Assembly (NCBI RefSeq): GCF_019649055.1
Contig: NW_026570229.1
Span: forward strand, 1,860,001-1,924,000
Direction: 5' to 3'
Length of the DNA stretch: 64,000 nucleotides
DNA from: Paramacrobiotus metropolitanus
Taxonomy: Eukaryota > Tardigrada > Eutardigrada > Parachela > Macrobiotidae
Part shown: positions 11,861 through 22,922 of the stretch, in pieces
How the letters are laid out: each line of letters opens with the position of its first letter
How positions within the stretch are numbered: the first letter of the stretch is position 1
Translations under genes and position numbers: made by a program
Notes under the pieces: generated by a model
What the model was told of the DNA's origin: nothing
The model's input: only the letters and a program-made list of their open reading frames with translations
Databases searched by the model: none

Positions 11861-12389
11861 AGAAGCCGAATTTTTGCCGGAAGCTGGAGTATCCGGCGCC
11901 CGCTGCACTTTTATCGGCAAGGCCACTCCCCTGCCAGTTCATCATACGGTTTATCGCCTACTGCAAGAACGTTTACATCGCTCAGCGCCGCAAATGTTTA
12001 CATTCCAACGTTGTAAAGTGGAGAATGGTATTTTTGTCCGAACAAGAGAAAGAAACGAAGGTTATTTGCGGAACGAGTGCATAGTGTGTACGGATGACGG
12101 AATTGTTATCGCAGTTGATCACGTGATTGCTGTTGTAGACGACCGCTGCGTGATCATAATCGATTCATTCGTATCCGGTCATTTGTTATTACGTAATGAT
12201 AATTACGGTCCTGTAGCCGGCACACGGGAAGCAAAAATTGACCACATTTTCCCAGCCACGTTGGATGAACAATCAGATCTAGTGCTTTTCGAGACGAAGT
12301 CCATCAGTAAACAGATGGTATTGCTACGCCCACCTAAAGATGGAATGTACATAGTTAGCCCGCCATCGAATCAGTTTAGATTATCGTGA
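11861..12389 (+). CDS. Unknown ORF, possible 3'-terminal exon
   Basis: About 175 codons are open from a plausible splice acceptor (TGATGTTTCAG ending at 11,860) to a TGA/TAG region at 12,389; the longest frame has no upstream ATG. The C-terminal 110 residues are rich in beta-type hydrophobic stretches (IVCTDDGIVIAVDHVIAVV, CVIIIDSFV) and look structured. I do not recognise the family; similar C-terminal domains accompany some animal transposon ORFs, which is inference only. Confidence 0.35.
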
Positions 12390-13446
12390 TTAGGATATGC
12401 GCAGTCTGAAATTTAGAAATTAATACTGTGCATCGTCTGCTACATCAAGCGCGCTTAACGGCAATGTTTTGTTATCTTCGGTAATTACGCTAATTAGTAT
12501 TCTGCTCAAGAATTGCCGATATCCGACATTATTTTCTTGTGGGTAACTTTTTTTGTGTACTGCCGATGAATTTGTCGTTAAAACACAAATGTTTAATCTG
12601 GCCCAGATAAAGAAGTACTGTGTGCACGTTAGCATGTCCGCATGGAACGTGACTTTTGTGAAACGTTATGCAAAAGTATCTACCACATCAGTTTTTTCGT
12701 GACTCACTCAGCCAGAACGCATAAGTACATGTCTGATAACACAGAAACTATTTATAGGGCACGGTGAAAGAATGGCGCTATTTTATTATCATTAAAATCT
12801 TATCAGGATATTACTTAGCTTATACTTTATATATTATGCTGCAAAAGATATCATAGCGATTGGCCATTGTCCACGAATCAAGGTCAGGATTATGTTTCCT
12901 CGTGCAAATTAATCGCGGGCGAAGCACTAAGCACCTTATATATAATAAGGCAATACAGTAAAACCTCGTAATATGTAATTACTATACCAGTGTACAATGT
13001 ATTTTTCTACTCATTGGTGTATTACTGTATGTTTGCATGTAACCCGTATAGTGGTGATAATCCTGTAATAATTATGAGCACTGTAATAATGTCACATCAC
13101 ACCACTCGATCGGGACCTGACACGGCAAAACAACAGCATTTTACCGGCGCTGACAGGTGACACAAAGTCGTCCTGCTCCAGTCTGTTGATTGATGTTTAG
13201 GGGAAAGCGGAAATGCTGATTATTCAGCTGACAGTGGTATTCGTGGAGGAACATTCGGCATCATGCAGTGTGCGCTCTGACAAAAATGCTGAGTATAGGC
13301 GGCTACAAAGAAATACAGCGGGCCATCGGACCGGCACAACATGACATGCTACTCAAGCATCAAGTACATTCTCAAACCTAAGCGAAAAATCATAAGTACC
13401 AAACTCGGAAAGTCTGGATGGACGGACTACGAGTTGTCCTTTGTCC
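12390..13446. other. No gene recognised
   Basis: AT-rich intergenic DNA between the unknown ORF and the promoter of the membrane-protein gene. No frame above 75 codons and no repeat structure stood out. Confidence 0.4.
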
Positions 13447-13447
13447 A

Positions 13448-13520
13448 ATGCAAATCACTGTAATGCCCTTCGCGAGCCCGTGACTGTATATAAGAAGCTT
13501 TTGAGTTCACGTAAACATTA
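13448..13520 (+). promoter_or_regulatory. Octamer plus TATA core promoter
   Basis: ATGCAAAT at 13,448-13,455 lies about 32 bp upstream of TATATAAG at 13,487-13,494; a start site near 13,515-13,520 would be expected about 30 bp downstream. The first ATG of the downstream ORF follows within about 30 bp, fitting a short 5' UTR. Confidence 0.6.
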
Positions 13521-13547
13521 TTCTACACGCGTCTAGTGCATTAAGTG

Positions 13548-14078
13548 ATGATCAACATCATGGCCAGCAACGCCAGTGAGGGTTTTTATAGTCCACTAAG
13601 CAGTTCTCCAAAGGACACGTACCGGTACAGCGGCTGCACGACCTTAACGTGTATATGGCAGGACTTATTATCGTGGGTGTGGAATAACCAGGGCGCCTTA
13701 ACGGTAGGATTTGGTTGTGGCGTAGGTGCTACGCTGCTGGTCCTTGCCATGATATGCCGCATTCGCACTTGGCACTGTCCCCAACTCCGTCGCGGTCCGC
13801 CAACTCCGCAAACTGCACCACCTCCGCCGCCTCCCACGCCACCGCCACATCCACCACTCGAGACCAACCGCCAACCACTTCGCCATAAATCAGCAGCCAC
13901 CAGCTTCACGCCACCGGCAACCCGCCGAACTGACCACCACCCGCAGACAACACGTGCACAAATCCATGGACAACCCACAGTGGTGTCGCCACTGCTCCGG
14001 AGAGTCAGAGGAATGGGAAGACGGGGCAGAAGTACGGTCCGATCAACCATCACCCAGTTATCTTACCCTTCGGGATGA
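13548..14078 (+). CDS. Single-pass membrane protein with polyproline tail
   Basis: A single-exon frame of 176 aa starts at ATG 13,548; a second in-frame ATG at 13,560 has the better ATCATGG context. The N-terminal ~45 residues are Ser/Thr-rich with two cysteines, followed by one transmembrane stretch (TVGFGCGVGATLLVLAMICRI) and a basic, Pro-rich tail (TAPPPPPPTPPPHPP) that could bind SH3 or WW domains. Proline tail and topology are seen; function is unknown. From 13,954 the +1 frame is open to 14,157 and encodes an acidic Ser-rich stretch (SYLTLRDDSTAGRSSG) that looks more protein-like than the annotated frame, so the real 3' end may use an unseen intron or a frameshift. No paralogue is in the window. 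Confidence 0.5.
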   Translation: MINIMASNASEGFYSPLSSSPKDTYRYSGCTTLTCIWQDLLSWVWNNQGALTVGFGCGVGATLLVLAMICRIRTWHCPQLRRGPPTPQTAPPPPPPTPPPHPPLETNRQPLRHKSAATSFTPPATRRTDHHPQTTRAQIHGQPTVVSPLLRRVRGMGRRGRSTVRSTITQLSYPSG

Positions 14079-14157
14079 CAGTACGGCCGGCCGGAGCTCC
14101 GGAGCGGCCGCAGCTGACAGCATCTTTCAAGAATCGAACAGTGGACGCAGTCAGTAA

Positions 14158-14960
14158 AAAGGTTATCCCGGGTTGACCGTCACACGTGATCAACTGGATG
14201 CGTTACCGTCCACTTATAGCGACATGTTTCCATTAACGGCACACGTCAGTATATCTATATAATACTCGTATATATCGACACCCGGCTATGACATGCAGTC
14301 TCCCACCGGCGTCAAGGATGCGCGTCCTGCCCGCGCCCGCGTCTACCGTTCCACAATGCAGTTTAAGGTTGCGCTAGCTGACAGCTGGCGCATCTCGGCA
14401 CTCTGCAGCGATCTGTGGAGAGGAAAACGCGGGATCACTGTTGTTGGCGCAACTAACTATTATTCTGCTGTCTGCATTAATCTTGCTAGCTGCCAGCGTT
14501 AACGTTCCATAGCCGATCATTTCCGGTTCGGTTGCATCAGCTGTATACGGCATATTACTAAGTAGTGTCTAATTATTAATTATTATAATAGTGTCTAATT
14601 ATTATAATAGGCAAATTGTACCAATTTCTTATTGTTTAAGGTTGTTTGCACTGGATATAAGTACTTTATCAACTAAGTGACCGAGATGAATATATTTTAT
14701 ATAGATATAATAAACATTTCACTTTGGAATTTTATCTAATTGGGTTTCACTATCGCCCCCGGATGATTAATTTCCCTCATCCGTGTATAATGGGTGGCTC
14801 CGGGACCTAGTCTGTGGAAGTTCTTCGGAATTCCATCAGAGGCTGTCGTGGCAGCTTGTCCCGTAGTTATCGGGTCCCCACCGTTCTGCATCCTGTAAGT
14901 TGCTTCCTACTACAGTGTTCTCGATTCGCTCTCTGCCGTGAATTTTCCCCTACAGTGAAA
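14158..14960. other. No gene recognised
   Basis: Short frames only. 14,550-14,620 has a duplicated GTGTCTAATTATTA word. The pyrimidine run CCCCTACAG just before 14,961 could be a splice acceptor or part of the retroelement 5' region. Confidence 0.35.
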
Positions 14961-17804
14961 ATGACGTGGACTTGCCCAGACTGTCAGTTCACCTGCTTAC
15001 GAGCTGGCAGCCATCGTGGAAGCGGGAAATGCCTCGAGCGCCAAAGAAATGGTCTAGGCCGCGTTCAAGGACCCCCACAGGCTCAAACGCGCAGCCGTCT
15101 ATCGCCCGCGGTCGGAACGACCCCCTCCTTTATCACGGCTAGGAAAAAAATTATGCGCCGGATACCAAAAGCCGCCCGCGCATCGGTAGCCATAGCTTTG
15201 ACGAAGCTTATGCAGGGCGTCGTTTCTACCAATGATACCCCGTGGTGGCATAAGCTGCTGTCTGCTCCCTCAGCGATCCTGTCTCTCCCAGGGGATACTA
15301 AAAAGCCACGGAAAACTTCAATCACCTCACATATACGTGATCGCATCGCGAAATTTGAAAGCGGAGAACTTGATGGCGAAGAACCCTCCGCTCCTGGCAA
15401 GCCTCGGCACGCTACACCCGAGGATGAGATTTCTCGTCGTGTTGGCATTCAAATTGACGACTTCAATGTGAGCGGAGCCGTTCGCACTCTCCTTTCGTCG
15501 GACTCCGTAGCTGACATCACTCCAGAGGTGATAGAGAGCATGCAGCGCAAACACCCAGCAGCCCCCCTACCTACTCTCCCCGCTGATCTACCAGCCACGC
15601 CGTTTGTCCCGCTTTCTCCAACGGAGGTGTTGTCAGTTTTAGAGGCGATGCCTCGTGGTAGTGCTGGTGGGCTAGATTATTTGCGACCCCAACACCTGCT
15701 GGATCTGATCGGTGCAAGACTGGATGACGCTTCGTCTGCTCTGTGTGACTCACTGACAGATCTGTTAAATCTTATTCTGACAAGCAATATACCGACGGAA
15801 ATTGTCCCTCTGCTTTGTGGTGCCCGACTCGTCGCTCTACGCAAAAAAGACGGAGGCCTGCGTCCAATCGCTGTTGGCAACGTGTATCGACGTCTCGCCG
15901 CAAAAGCAGTGGATATCCGCATCCGGCCAGTCACATCGGAATTGCTACAGCCACATCAGCTCGGTTCGGGTGTTAAGAGAGGTGTCGAAGCTGTTATACA
16001 TACTGCTAGAGATTTCCTCCTACAGTACAGCAAAGATGTCAAGGCCCTTCTGAAAATTGACTTCACGAACGCCTTTAACTGCGTATCACGGGAAGAAGTG
16101 TTGAAAATAGCATCTGAAGTCATTCCGGAATACTACGCTTTTATAAAGCTGTGCTTCGGTACGTATTCCATGCTGTTTTTGGGGGAAACTGTCATCTCTT
16201 CCCAGTCTGGTGTGCAACAAGGAGATCCTCTTGGCCCTGCATTGTTTTGTTTGGTATTGCAACTAATCATCGATAAAATCAACACGGACTTGAATGCCTG
16301 GTACATGGATGACGGGACGCTAGGAGGCCACCCGTCAAGTGTACTACGCAATTTCCAGCTGCTTATCACGGAAGCCCTACGGATTGGCCTTTCCGTCAAC
16401 ATTGCGAAATGTGAACTTTTTCTCTGTGGTGGTACTGAAGTACAGCGATTATCGGTCATCGAAAACTTCACTACTTTGTTTCCTGGAATTAGAGTGCTAA
16501 CAGTAGATAAGCTTTGTCTGCTCGGATCCCCTTTGTTACCACCAGCAGTCGTACCGATTGTTAACGAGAAAATCAGTCAGCTTGGGGTAATGTGCAGCCG
16601 TTTGCAGTTGATTCCTAAACATCAAGCGTTGTTTCTGCTGAAAAATTGCTTAGGAGTGCCGAAAATCGTGCATATCTTGCGCACCTCTCTCGCCTGGATG
16701 TTTCCGCAGGAGCTGTACAGGCTCGACCAGGTGTTCCGCGATGCAGTTGAAATGATCACCAACGTACGGATGGATCATCCTACGTGGCTCCAGGCATCTC
16801 TCCCCGTTCGCTTCGGCGGCTTGGGAGTCAGACGCACCGAGAAGCTAGCTCCCTCTGCCTACTTGGCATCGGCTTCCTCGTTGTTTCCGCTGACTTCAAG
16901 GCTGTGCCCGACGCTAACGGCTACCGATTTGTCTGCCGCCACGCGCGCCTGGAAACTATTGGCCGACACTGATGAACTTCCGTCCGAAGTGTTACGACAT
17001 GTTCAAAAAGCCTGGGACACACCCACAACGCTGAACACTTATGCAAGGCTAACCGAATTGCGGGCCACAAAGGAGGAAATCGCTCACCTAAAGGCGGTAT
17101 CTGTCCCCGAATCTGGTGTATGGATTCATGCGTTACCCGCAGCATGTCTCGGAAATTTGCTGGAAAACAACACTTTTCGCATAAGCATAGCGCTACGCTT
17201 GGGAGCTCCAATCGTCACTCCTCACGTGTGCGTTTGCGGTGGACTAGTGGATGATCTGGGGCGGCACGGGCTCCGTTGTAAACGGTCAGCCGGCAGATTG
17301 CCAAGACATGATGGCCTCAGCGGAGAGTTCACCCGCGGCCTGAAAACCGCAGGTTTCCCAGCCAGAATGGAACCAAAAGGTCTCTCTGTGAAAGATCGCA
17401 AAAGGCCGGACGTGATCACGCTCGTACCCTGGGAGCGCGGAAAGCCACTGGCTATCGATGTGACTTGCGTAGACACACTAGCGGCTTCGTATATTGATCG
17501 GACCCTGGTGAACGTCGGGGCTGCGGCCGAGCACGCGGAGCGAGGAAAGCTGACAAAACACGGCTGGCTGCAACCAAGGTACAATTTCATGGCAGCAGCA
17601 TTTGAAATCTACGGACCCTGGGGAAATGGAACTAAAACGCTCGTCCAGAAGATAGGAAACGGAATTGCAACTGCTACCGGCCAAAAACGCGCAAAAGAGT
17701 TTTTTAGGCAGCGGCTATCTATTCAAATGCAACGGGGAAACGCGATATGCGTGATGGGTACAATCCCGGAACAGGATAGCATCGAAGAAGTGTTTTTATT
17801 ATAA
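14961..17804 (+). CDS. RLE-type non-LTR retrotransposon reverse transcriptase
   Basis: The frame is intact for 947 aa from ATG 14,961; it is open further upstream but only with a non-ATG start. N-terminal CPDCQFTCLRAGSHRGSGKC is a Cys/His finger that could bind DNA. The central reverse transcriptase has LLKIDFTNAFNCV, SGVQQGDPLGPALF and WYMDDG (YMDD near residue 448) followed by GLSVNIAKCELF. The C-terminal part has a C-x-C..H..C cluster, PRHDG, then RPDVITLVPWERG and IDVTCVDT, which match the zinc cluster plus restriction-like endonuclease layout of R2-superclade elements. Such enzymes nick a chromosomal target and prime cDNA synthesis from it. No apurinic endonuclease or RNase H domain is present. 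Single-ORF, potentially active. Three shorter relatives are in the window (1.7, 32.7 and 63.8 kb). The exact clade was not determined. Confidence 0.88.
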   Translation: MTWTCPDCQFTCLRAGSHRGSGKCLERQRNGLGRVQGPPQAQTRSRLSPAVGTTPSFITARKKIMRRIPKAARASVAIALTKLMQGVVSTNDTPWWHKLLSAPSAILSLPGDTKKPRKTSITSHIRDRIAKFESGELDGEEPSAPGKPRHATPEDEISRRVGIQIDDFNVSGAVRTLLSSDSVADITPEVIESMQRKHPAAPLPTLPADLPATPFVPLSPTEVLSVLEAMPRGSAGGLDYLRPQHLLDLIGARLDDASSALCDSLTDLLNLILTSNIPTEIVPLLCGARLVALRKKDGGLRPIAVGNVYRRLAAKAVDIRIRPVTSELLQPHQLGSGVKRGVEAVIHTARDFLLQYSKDVKALLKIDFTNAFNCVSREEVLKIASEVIPEYYAFIKLCFGTYSMLFLGETVISSQSGVQQGDPLGPALFCLVLQLIIDKINTDLNAWYMDDGTLGGHPSSVLRNFQLLITEALRIGLSVNIAKCELFLCGGTEVQRLSVIENFTTLFPGIRVLTVDKLCLLGSPLLPPAVVPIVNEKISQLGVMCSRLQLIPKHQALFLLKNCLGVPKIVHILRTSLAWMFPQELYRLDQVFRDAVEMITNVRMDHPTWLQASLPVRFGGLGVRRTEKLAPSAYLASASSLFPLTSRLCPTLTATDLSAATRAWKLLADTDELPSEVLRHVQKAWDTPTTLNTYARLTELRATKEEIAHLKAVSVPESGVWIHALPAACLGNLLENNTFRISIALRLGAPIVTPHVCVCGGLVDDLGRHGLRCKRSAGRLPRHDGLSGEFTRGLKTAGFPARMEPKGLSVKDRKRPDVITLVPWERGKPLAIDVTCVDTLAASYIDRTLVNVGAAAEHAERGKLTKHGWLQPRYNFMAAAFEIYGPWGNGTKTLVQKIGNGIATATGQKRAKEFFRQRLSIQMQRGNAICVMGTIPEQDSIEEVFLL

Positions 17805-19309
17805 ATTATATTCTGCTTTGGTACTCAGTTTTGTACTAGCATTGTGATACTTATTAAAGGTCCTACCATTATTATACTTTGTATAACTGACTGCACTGTC
17901 TTACACTGTAATTATGATAGTGCAATATCACTGCATGTGCATTTGCCATCACAATCTTCCAGGTAATTATAAAATTAATGTCCGGTTGTACAGTAAGTGA
18001 TTTCGGTTCCCTGGAGTGTATAAACTTGAATAAAATTAATGACCTTGTAAAGGCCACATCGCGCTTGCAAGTCATATCCCACAAGATACACCAGTATTCA
18101 CTTTAAGTGACAAAATCAATGTATAAATGTTGTGTTCGTATAACACATTTGTAATACAGATGTAAAAGTATAGCATAGCATGCAGAATTAATTGCATTCT
18201 GCCCATACTGTATTCACACCGACAAAAATTGATTCATTAGTTTTTTTATAACATGTTAAAAAGCAAAATAAAGTAAAATACTCAAGTCTTTATTACGAGA
18301 AAAAAAAGTATGGATTTCGGCATAAAAGTATGCAAAATTTTGAACAACACAGCCAAACGGTATTATATAAACGCTCTTGCGGTGAACCGTGTAATTACTG
18401 CATTACGGGATTTGTCCGCATCAACCATTTTGTTCAGAATTTCACGGCGAATCCAACTGAAAACCCAATGAATTCAAAAACAAATTTTCGGACACCAACT
18501 CTAGGAAGAGTTTTTTTTGGAAAGTTGCACAGGGGTCTCGCGACGGGCCTGTGTGTGCCAGAAGGTGTCGCTTACAAGTCAGTAAAAAATCCTTGCGCAG
18601 TCAGTGTCCGAAGCATAGAAGTATGCATTTTTGTTACTGCTTCCACTTGGCCGAGCAGGACTGTAATGTCATAATAATGTCACAAGAAAATATCTAAATC
18701 TGCATTAGCTAAATTTAAATGCGTAGCGCGAGCGAACCTGGATCTACACTCGCCGATACATTTTCCCTTAACATGCATCCAAGGAAACTAATCACTTCCT
18801 TAGCAGCGTCTCCACTGCTACTATGCAGGATAATAATAATCGCAAATTATGTAGTCAGAAATGGCAAAATATTGTACTACAACACTACGGCTACAACACA
18901 TTTCCATATAAAAATTATAATAATGAGCGCATATATATAGTCGTATAATTATAATGGTGCACGCCAGGGATTCAAGAACAATCGTATTGTTGAACAAAAA
19001 CAACCTAGCTTAATCACCGCCTGGTAGATGGAGACAGCATGATATTCGGTGCAGTAACGAACGATCTAACTTCCGAGTGAAATTAGTCGTTGCGATTAAC
19101 GTCGTGCATTGGCCGGCCATGCGCTAGCTACACCTTTGGCTTTGGGCAGGAAATTACGAGACGGACCTGTACATCTTTTTTTCCATGCAGTTATCATTTG
19201 CCTGAAAATATCTAAACATTTGATTTTTGAAAAAAAAATCAATAATTCATCATTTTTGGTATAAGGCTTTATCTTCGCGCTAGCGCGATGCTGGCGCTTG
19301 GCCACTATG
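17805..19309. other. No gene recognised
   Basis: AT-rich DNA downstream of the retroelement ORF. No open frame with features; the retroelement 3' UTR and end are not delimited by a clear tail or target duplication. Confidence 0.4.
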
Positions 19310-19313
19310 TTAA

Positions 19314-20070
19314 GGGAAGTGGGCCGGTACATGGTACCAAATTCGTGTACATACACGAAATCTTTCACTTTAGCGCACTCCCAAACCCATAAACGTCTTT
19401 GTTTCGGTTTATGACATTCTGTAGCCCAATGATTTGTATACACTGGGGTGAAAACCGTTTGTGCGCGCAACATCCGCTTCGGAAGTTATGGCCGTTAGAA
19501 AATTCCAAAAAGTTTAAATGCATTCCGGTGTACCAAAAGTCTCATTATGGACCGATCTCTTTCAGATTTTGCACGTAAATGCATATGCCCACGAAGAACA
19601 TTTTTACACCGATCCACTGTTCTAGCGCTTTTTCTTAAAAATTTTAAAATTCATTTTAAAATTAGAAAAACATCATGGAAGTCTGGATCGGTTTAAAAAC
19701 GATCTTCAAAGCTATGTGCATTTTACCGCAAAATTTGTAGGCGATCGGTCCATAATGAGACTTTTGGTACACCTGAATATACGAGAATATACCTCGTATT
19801 TGAATATACATGAATATACCTCGTATTTGAATATACCTCGTATTTGAATATACATGAATATACCTCGTATTTGAACTTTTTGGAATTTTCGAACAGTCAT
19901 AACTCCCGAACCGGATGTTGCGCGCACAAACGGTTTTCACGCCAGTGTATACAAATCATTTGGCTACAGAATGTCAGAAACCGAAACAAAAACGTTCATG
20001 GGAGTGCGCGAAAATGAAAGTTTTCGTGCAAGTACACGAATTTGGCACCATGTACCACGGGCCACTTCCC
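19314..20070. mobile_element. Palindromic MITE 1, TTAA-flanked
   Basis: The 757-bp element begins GGGAAGTGGGCCGGTACATGG and ends with its near reverse complement, flanked on both sides by TTAA (19,310-19,313 and 20,071-20,074). The two arms are inverted copies along most of their length (GTGCGCGCAACATCCG, CAAAAGTCTCATTATGGACC and others mirrored around about 19,660). The right arm carries an extra block of GAATATACCTCGTATTT repeats at about 19,775-19,875. No protein. TTAA duplications are typical of piggyBac-group transposons, so that affiliation is inferred. Confidence 0.75.
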
Positions 20071-20074
20071 TTAA

Positions 20075-20752
20075 GGGAAGTGGGCCGGTACATAGTACCA
20101 AATTCGTGTACATGCATAAAAACTTTCGCTTTCGCGCACCCCCAAACACATTTTTATTTCGATTTATGACGTTTTGTACCCAAAAGATTTGCATACACTG
20201 GCGTGAAAATCGTTTGTGCGCGCAACATCCGGTTCGGGAGTATGGCTGTTAAAAAATTCCAAAAAGTTTGAATGCGTTCAGGTGTACCAAAAGTCTCATT
20301 ATGGACCGATCTCCCTCAAATTTTGCACATAAATGCACGTAACCATGAAGATCGTTTTTACCCCGATCCAGACTTCCATGATTTTTTTCCAATTTTAAAA
20401 CGAATTTTAAAATTTTTGAAATTCATTTTAAAATTTAAAAAACATGCTAGAACAGTGGATCGGTGTAAAAACGTTCTTCGTGGTTATTTGCATTTACGTG
20501 CAAAATTTGAGAGAGATCGGTCCATAATGAGACTTTTGGTACACCTGAACGCATTTAAACTTTTTGAGATTTCCTGACAGCCATAACTCCCGAACCGGAT
20601 GCTGCGCGCACAAACGGTTTTCCCGTCAGTGTATACAAATCTTCTGGCTACAGAATGTCATAAACCGAAACAAAAAAGTGTTTGGGAGTGCGCGGAAGTA
20701 AAAGTTTTCGTGCAAGTACCCGAATTTGGTGCCATGTACCGGGCCACTTCCC
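20075..20752. mobile_element. Palindromic MITE 2, TTAA-flanked, head-to-tail with MITE 1
   Basis: A second 678-bp palindrome of the same family starts directly after the TTAA at 20,071-20,074 and ends before TTAA at 20,753-20,756. Its arms mirror around about 20,420. It lacks the GAATATACC block of MITE 1. The two elements share one TTAA, so one probably inserted into the target duplication of the other. Confidence 0.75.
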
Positions 20753-21376
20753 TTAATCGCAAGCTATTTACGCTCCACAGTTAATTCGTTCATTCCTTCA
20801 TTTCTTCATGTACTGCACCGACTATTGTTGCTGTCCCCATCCACCAGTCGTTTGCGGAGACTTTTCGTTTATCAATACGATTGTTCCTGGTTCCCGGCGT
20901 GCATTACCCATGCGAAATGCATGAAACGCTTTAACACAGTGGCGTGGCGTGCCGTAGAACGCAAACTGGCGCACCTCGTCAATTTGAATTTGTTAAGAGA
21001 AAAGGAGAGTTTAAGAAAAAGGCGTGTACGCCACCGCGGGGCGGTTGAGCTGGTGCTGGCGTGTGCTGTGTACTTGAAAATATCTCCAGTATTTACTTTG
21101 CACAAGTACTTTAAATAAAAAACTTCATCGCATTGAAAATTTAACAAAATAACCCAAACAATCAACACAACTATGTTCGCCGCGCAATCAGCGAGTTATG
21201 CACCTAGTAATCCAAATACTGTAGAATTTGATCTTCTACCGTAGACCATAAGAACCGCGAAGCCACATCTTGTTAGTATAGTTATTTCTGGTTACATTGT
21301 TCCAGGAAAGTGCAGCAACAATGCTGGGCGACTGTCATGGCAACAACTGCGGCCACGTTTTGCTGCATTTTGTGTA

Positions 21377-22098
21377 CTACCCGTATGGTCGTTTAAGTGA
21401 AACACTATAATGAGTGAATGGGCGATGGTCGTTTAAGTGAAACACCCGAAATAACATTTTCCAAAAACCGATTTTCGTTTGGATTTTTTTCTCATACGAT
21501 TAAACAGAATGTACCCTTTACAGAGTACTTGAAATTTTTAGAAAAGCTTGAACCGTTTTCTTGCAAATGTCTCGTAAAGAAATCAGTGACGAAAGCGTTT
21601 TAGCCACGCCACGACTGCCACTGCACTACGCTTAAATATTTGCAGTCACCGCCATACAAGGGTGGCTGTACCATCACCGCATTTGCGGCTGTTAATTCAA
21701 TTCAGGTAAATTTATGTTCAACGGAATTTTTTTTTCGTTCTTTGAAGGTGGTGTCTTCAAACTAAATTTATTTTGGTTTAAATAAACTTCTTACACGGCG
21801 ATGGTACAGCCACCCATGTATGGCGGTGATTGCAAATATTTGAGCGTAGTGCAGTGGCAGTCGTGGCGTGGCTAAAACGCTTTCGTCACTGATTTCTTTA
21901 CGAGACATTTGCAAGAAAACGGTTCAAGCTTTTCTAAAAATTTCAAGTACTCTGTAAAGGGTACATTCTGTTTAATCGTATGAGAAAAAAATCCAAACGA
22001 AAATCGGTTTTTGGAAAATGTTATTTCGGGTGTTTCACTTAAACGACCATCGCCCATTCACTTATCATAGTGTTTCACTTAAGCGACCATACGAGTAG
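21377..22098. mobile_element. Near-perfect palindromic MITE, TA-flanked
   Basis: The left arm starts CTACCCGTATGGTCGTTTAAG and the right arm ends with the inverse (CTTAAGCGACCATACGAGTAG), flanked by TA. The arms are about 335 bp each, and both strands encode the same 61-codon frame, so the arms are almost identical. The spacer is about 70-110 bp of T/A-rich DNA. TA flanks and TIR style suggest a Tc1/mariner-group MITE. A transcript would fold into a very long hairpin. Confidence 0.8.
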
Positions 22099-22670
22099 TA
22101 TGCCTGGCGGTTTTCTGCTCTTTGGCCAGCGGTATAACAGATTAGCCAGCGGAAGATGGCATATTCCGCTGGCAATACAGCATGTAACGCTTGTACCTGT
22201 CAATAGGACTAGAGTACATGATATTGTTAATAACACATAAAAATACTATGACATTGTAGTAAGTACTATACTTAGTGCGCTGTACAGACTCATCAGCTGT
22301 ACTCTCTGCGGTACATACGAACGTTTACTATACCGAAATAACAACCTCGAAATTATAACTTCATACGAATCATGCACCACAGTATTATTACCACACTAAT
22401 AAGAATAACATAATACTAAACAGCGCACTGGTAGCGGTGGGTATCCCCATGGATACGCCTACTATCAGTTACGTGAAATGCTTGTACAGTTACAATAGAT
22501 GTTGTTACGGTCTTTACATAATGTACAGTCAAGAATTTATGGATTGCGTAATAATAATTTAAACTATTTCAAAGTAAATTAAATTTTCATATCTGATTAT
22601 TATATGTGTTTATTAAGGATTATTGCCAGAAGATTATGTACAGCATATTCTTTTAGTTCTTGTTGATAGC
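22099..22670. other. No gene recognised
   Basis: AT-rich intergenic DNA upstream of the second Ig gene promoter; no coding potential or repeat recognised. Confidence 0.35.
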
Positions 22671-22678
22671 TATATAAG
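22671..22678 (+). promoter_or_regulatory. TATA box of Ig gene copy 2
   Basis: TATATAAG lies about 250 bp upstream of the start codon, with a TTTTCAGCTGG initiator-like stretch about 28 bp downstream. A possible 5' UTR intron (GTAAGT near 22,782 to TTTGCAG near 22,890) would join the leader to the ATG exon. Confidence 0.5.
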
Positions 22679-22922
22679 TTCTTGAAGACGTTTTCAGCTG
22701 GACAAGCAAACAGAGCAACGGCAGTGAAGCTCCGGCGAAAAATGCCGTGCAGATAGTAATGCACTTTGATATCACGCAAGTGGTAAGTACTTACTCAGGT
22801 ACTTAATTAAACGACAACCAAACGTACTAATGCATCGTACAGAAAACTAGGCATGCTGTGGCGTATGTACGTATGTATAGTACTTTGCAGTTAAAAAATT
22901 ACAAAAACATTGACATTAATCG

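Noticed and set aside
20726-21118. 130-codon plus-strand frame
   Set aside because: Starts inside the MITE and has no domain or splice support.
21418-22057. Pair of identical 61-codon frames as genes
   Set aside because: They are the two arms of a palindromic MITE; no start context or domain.
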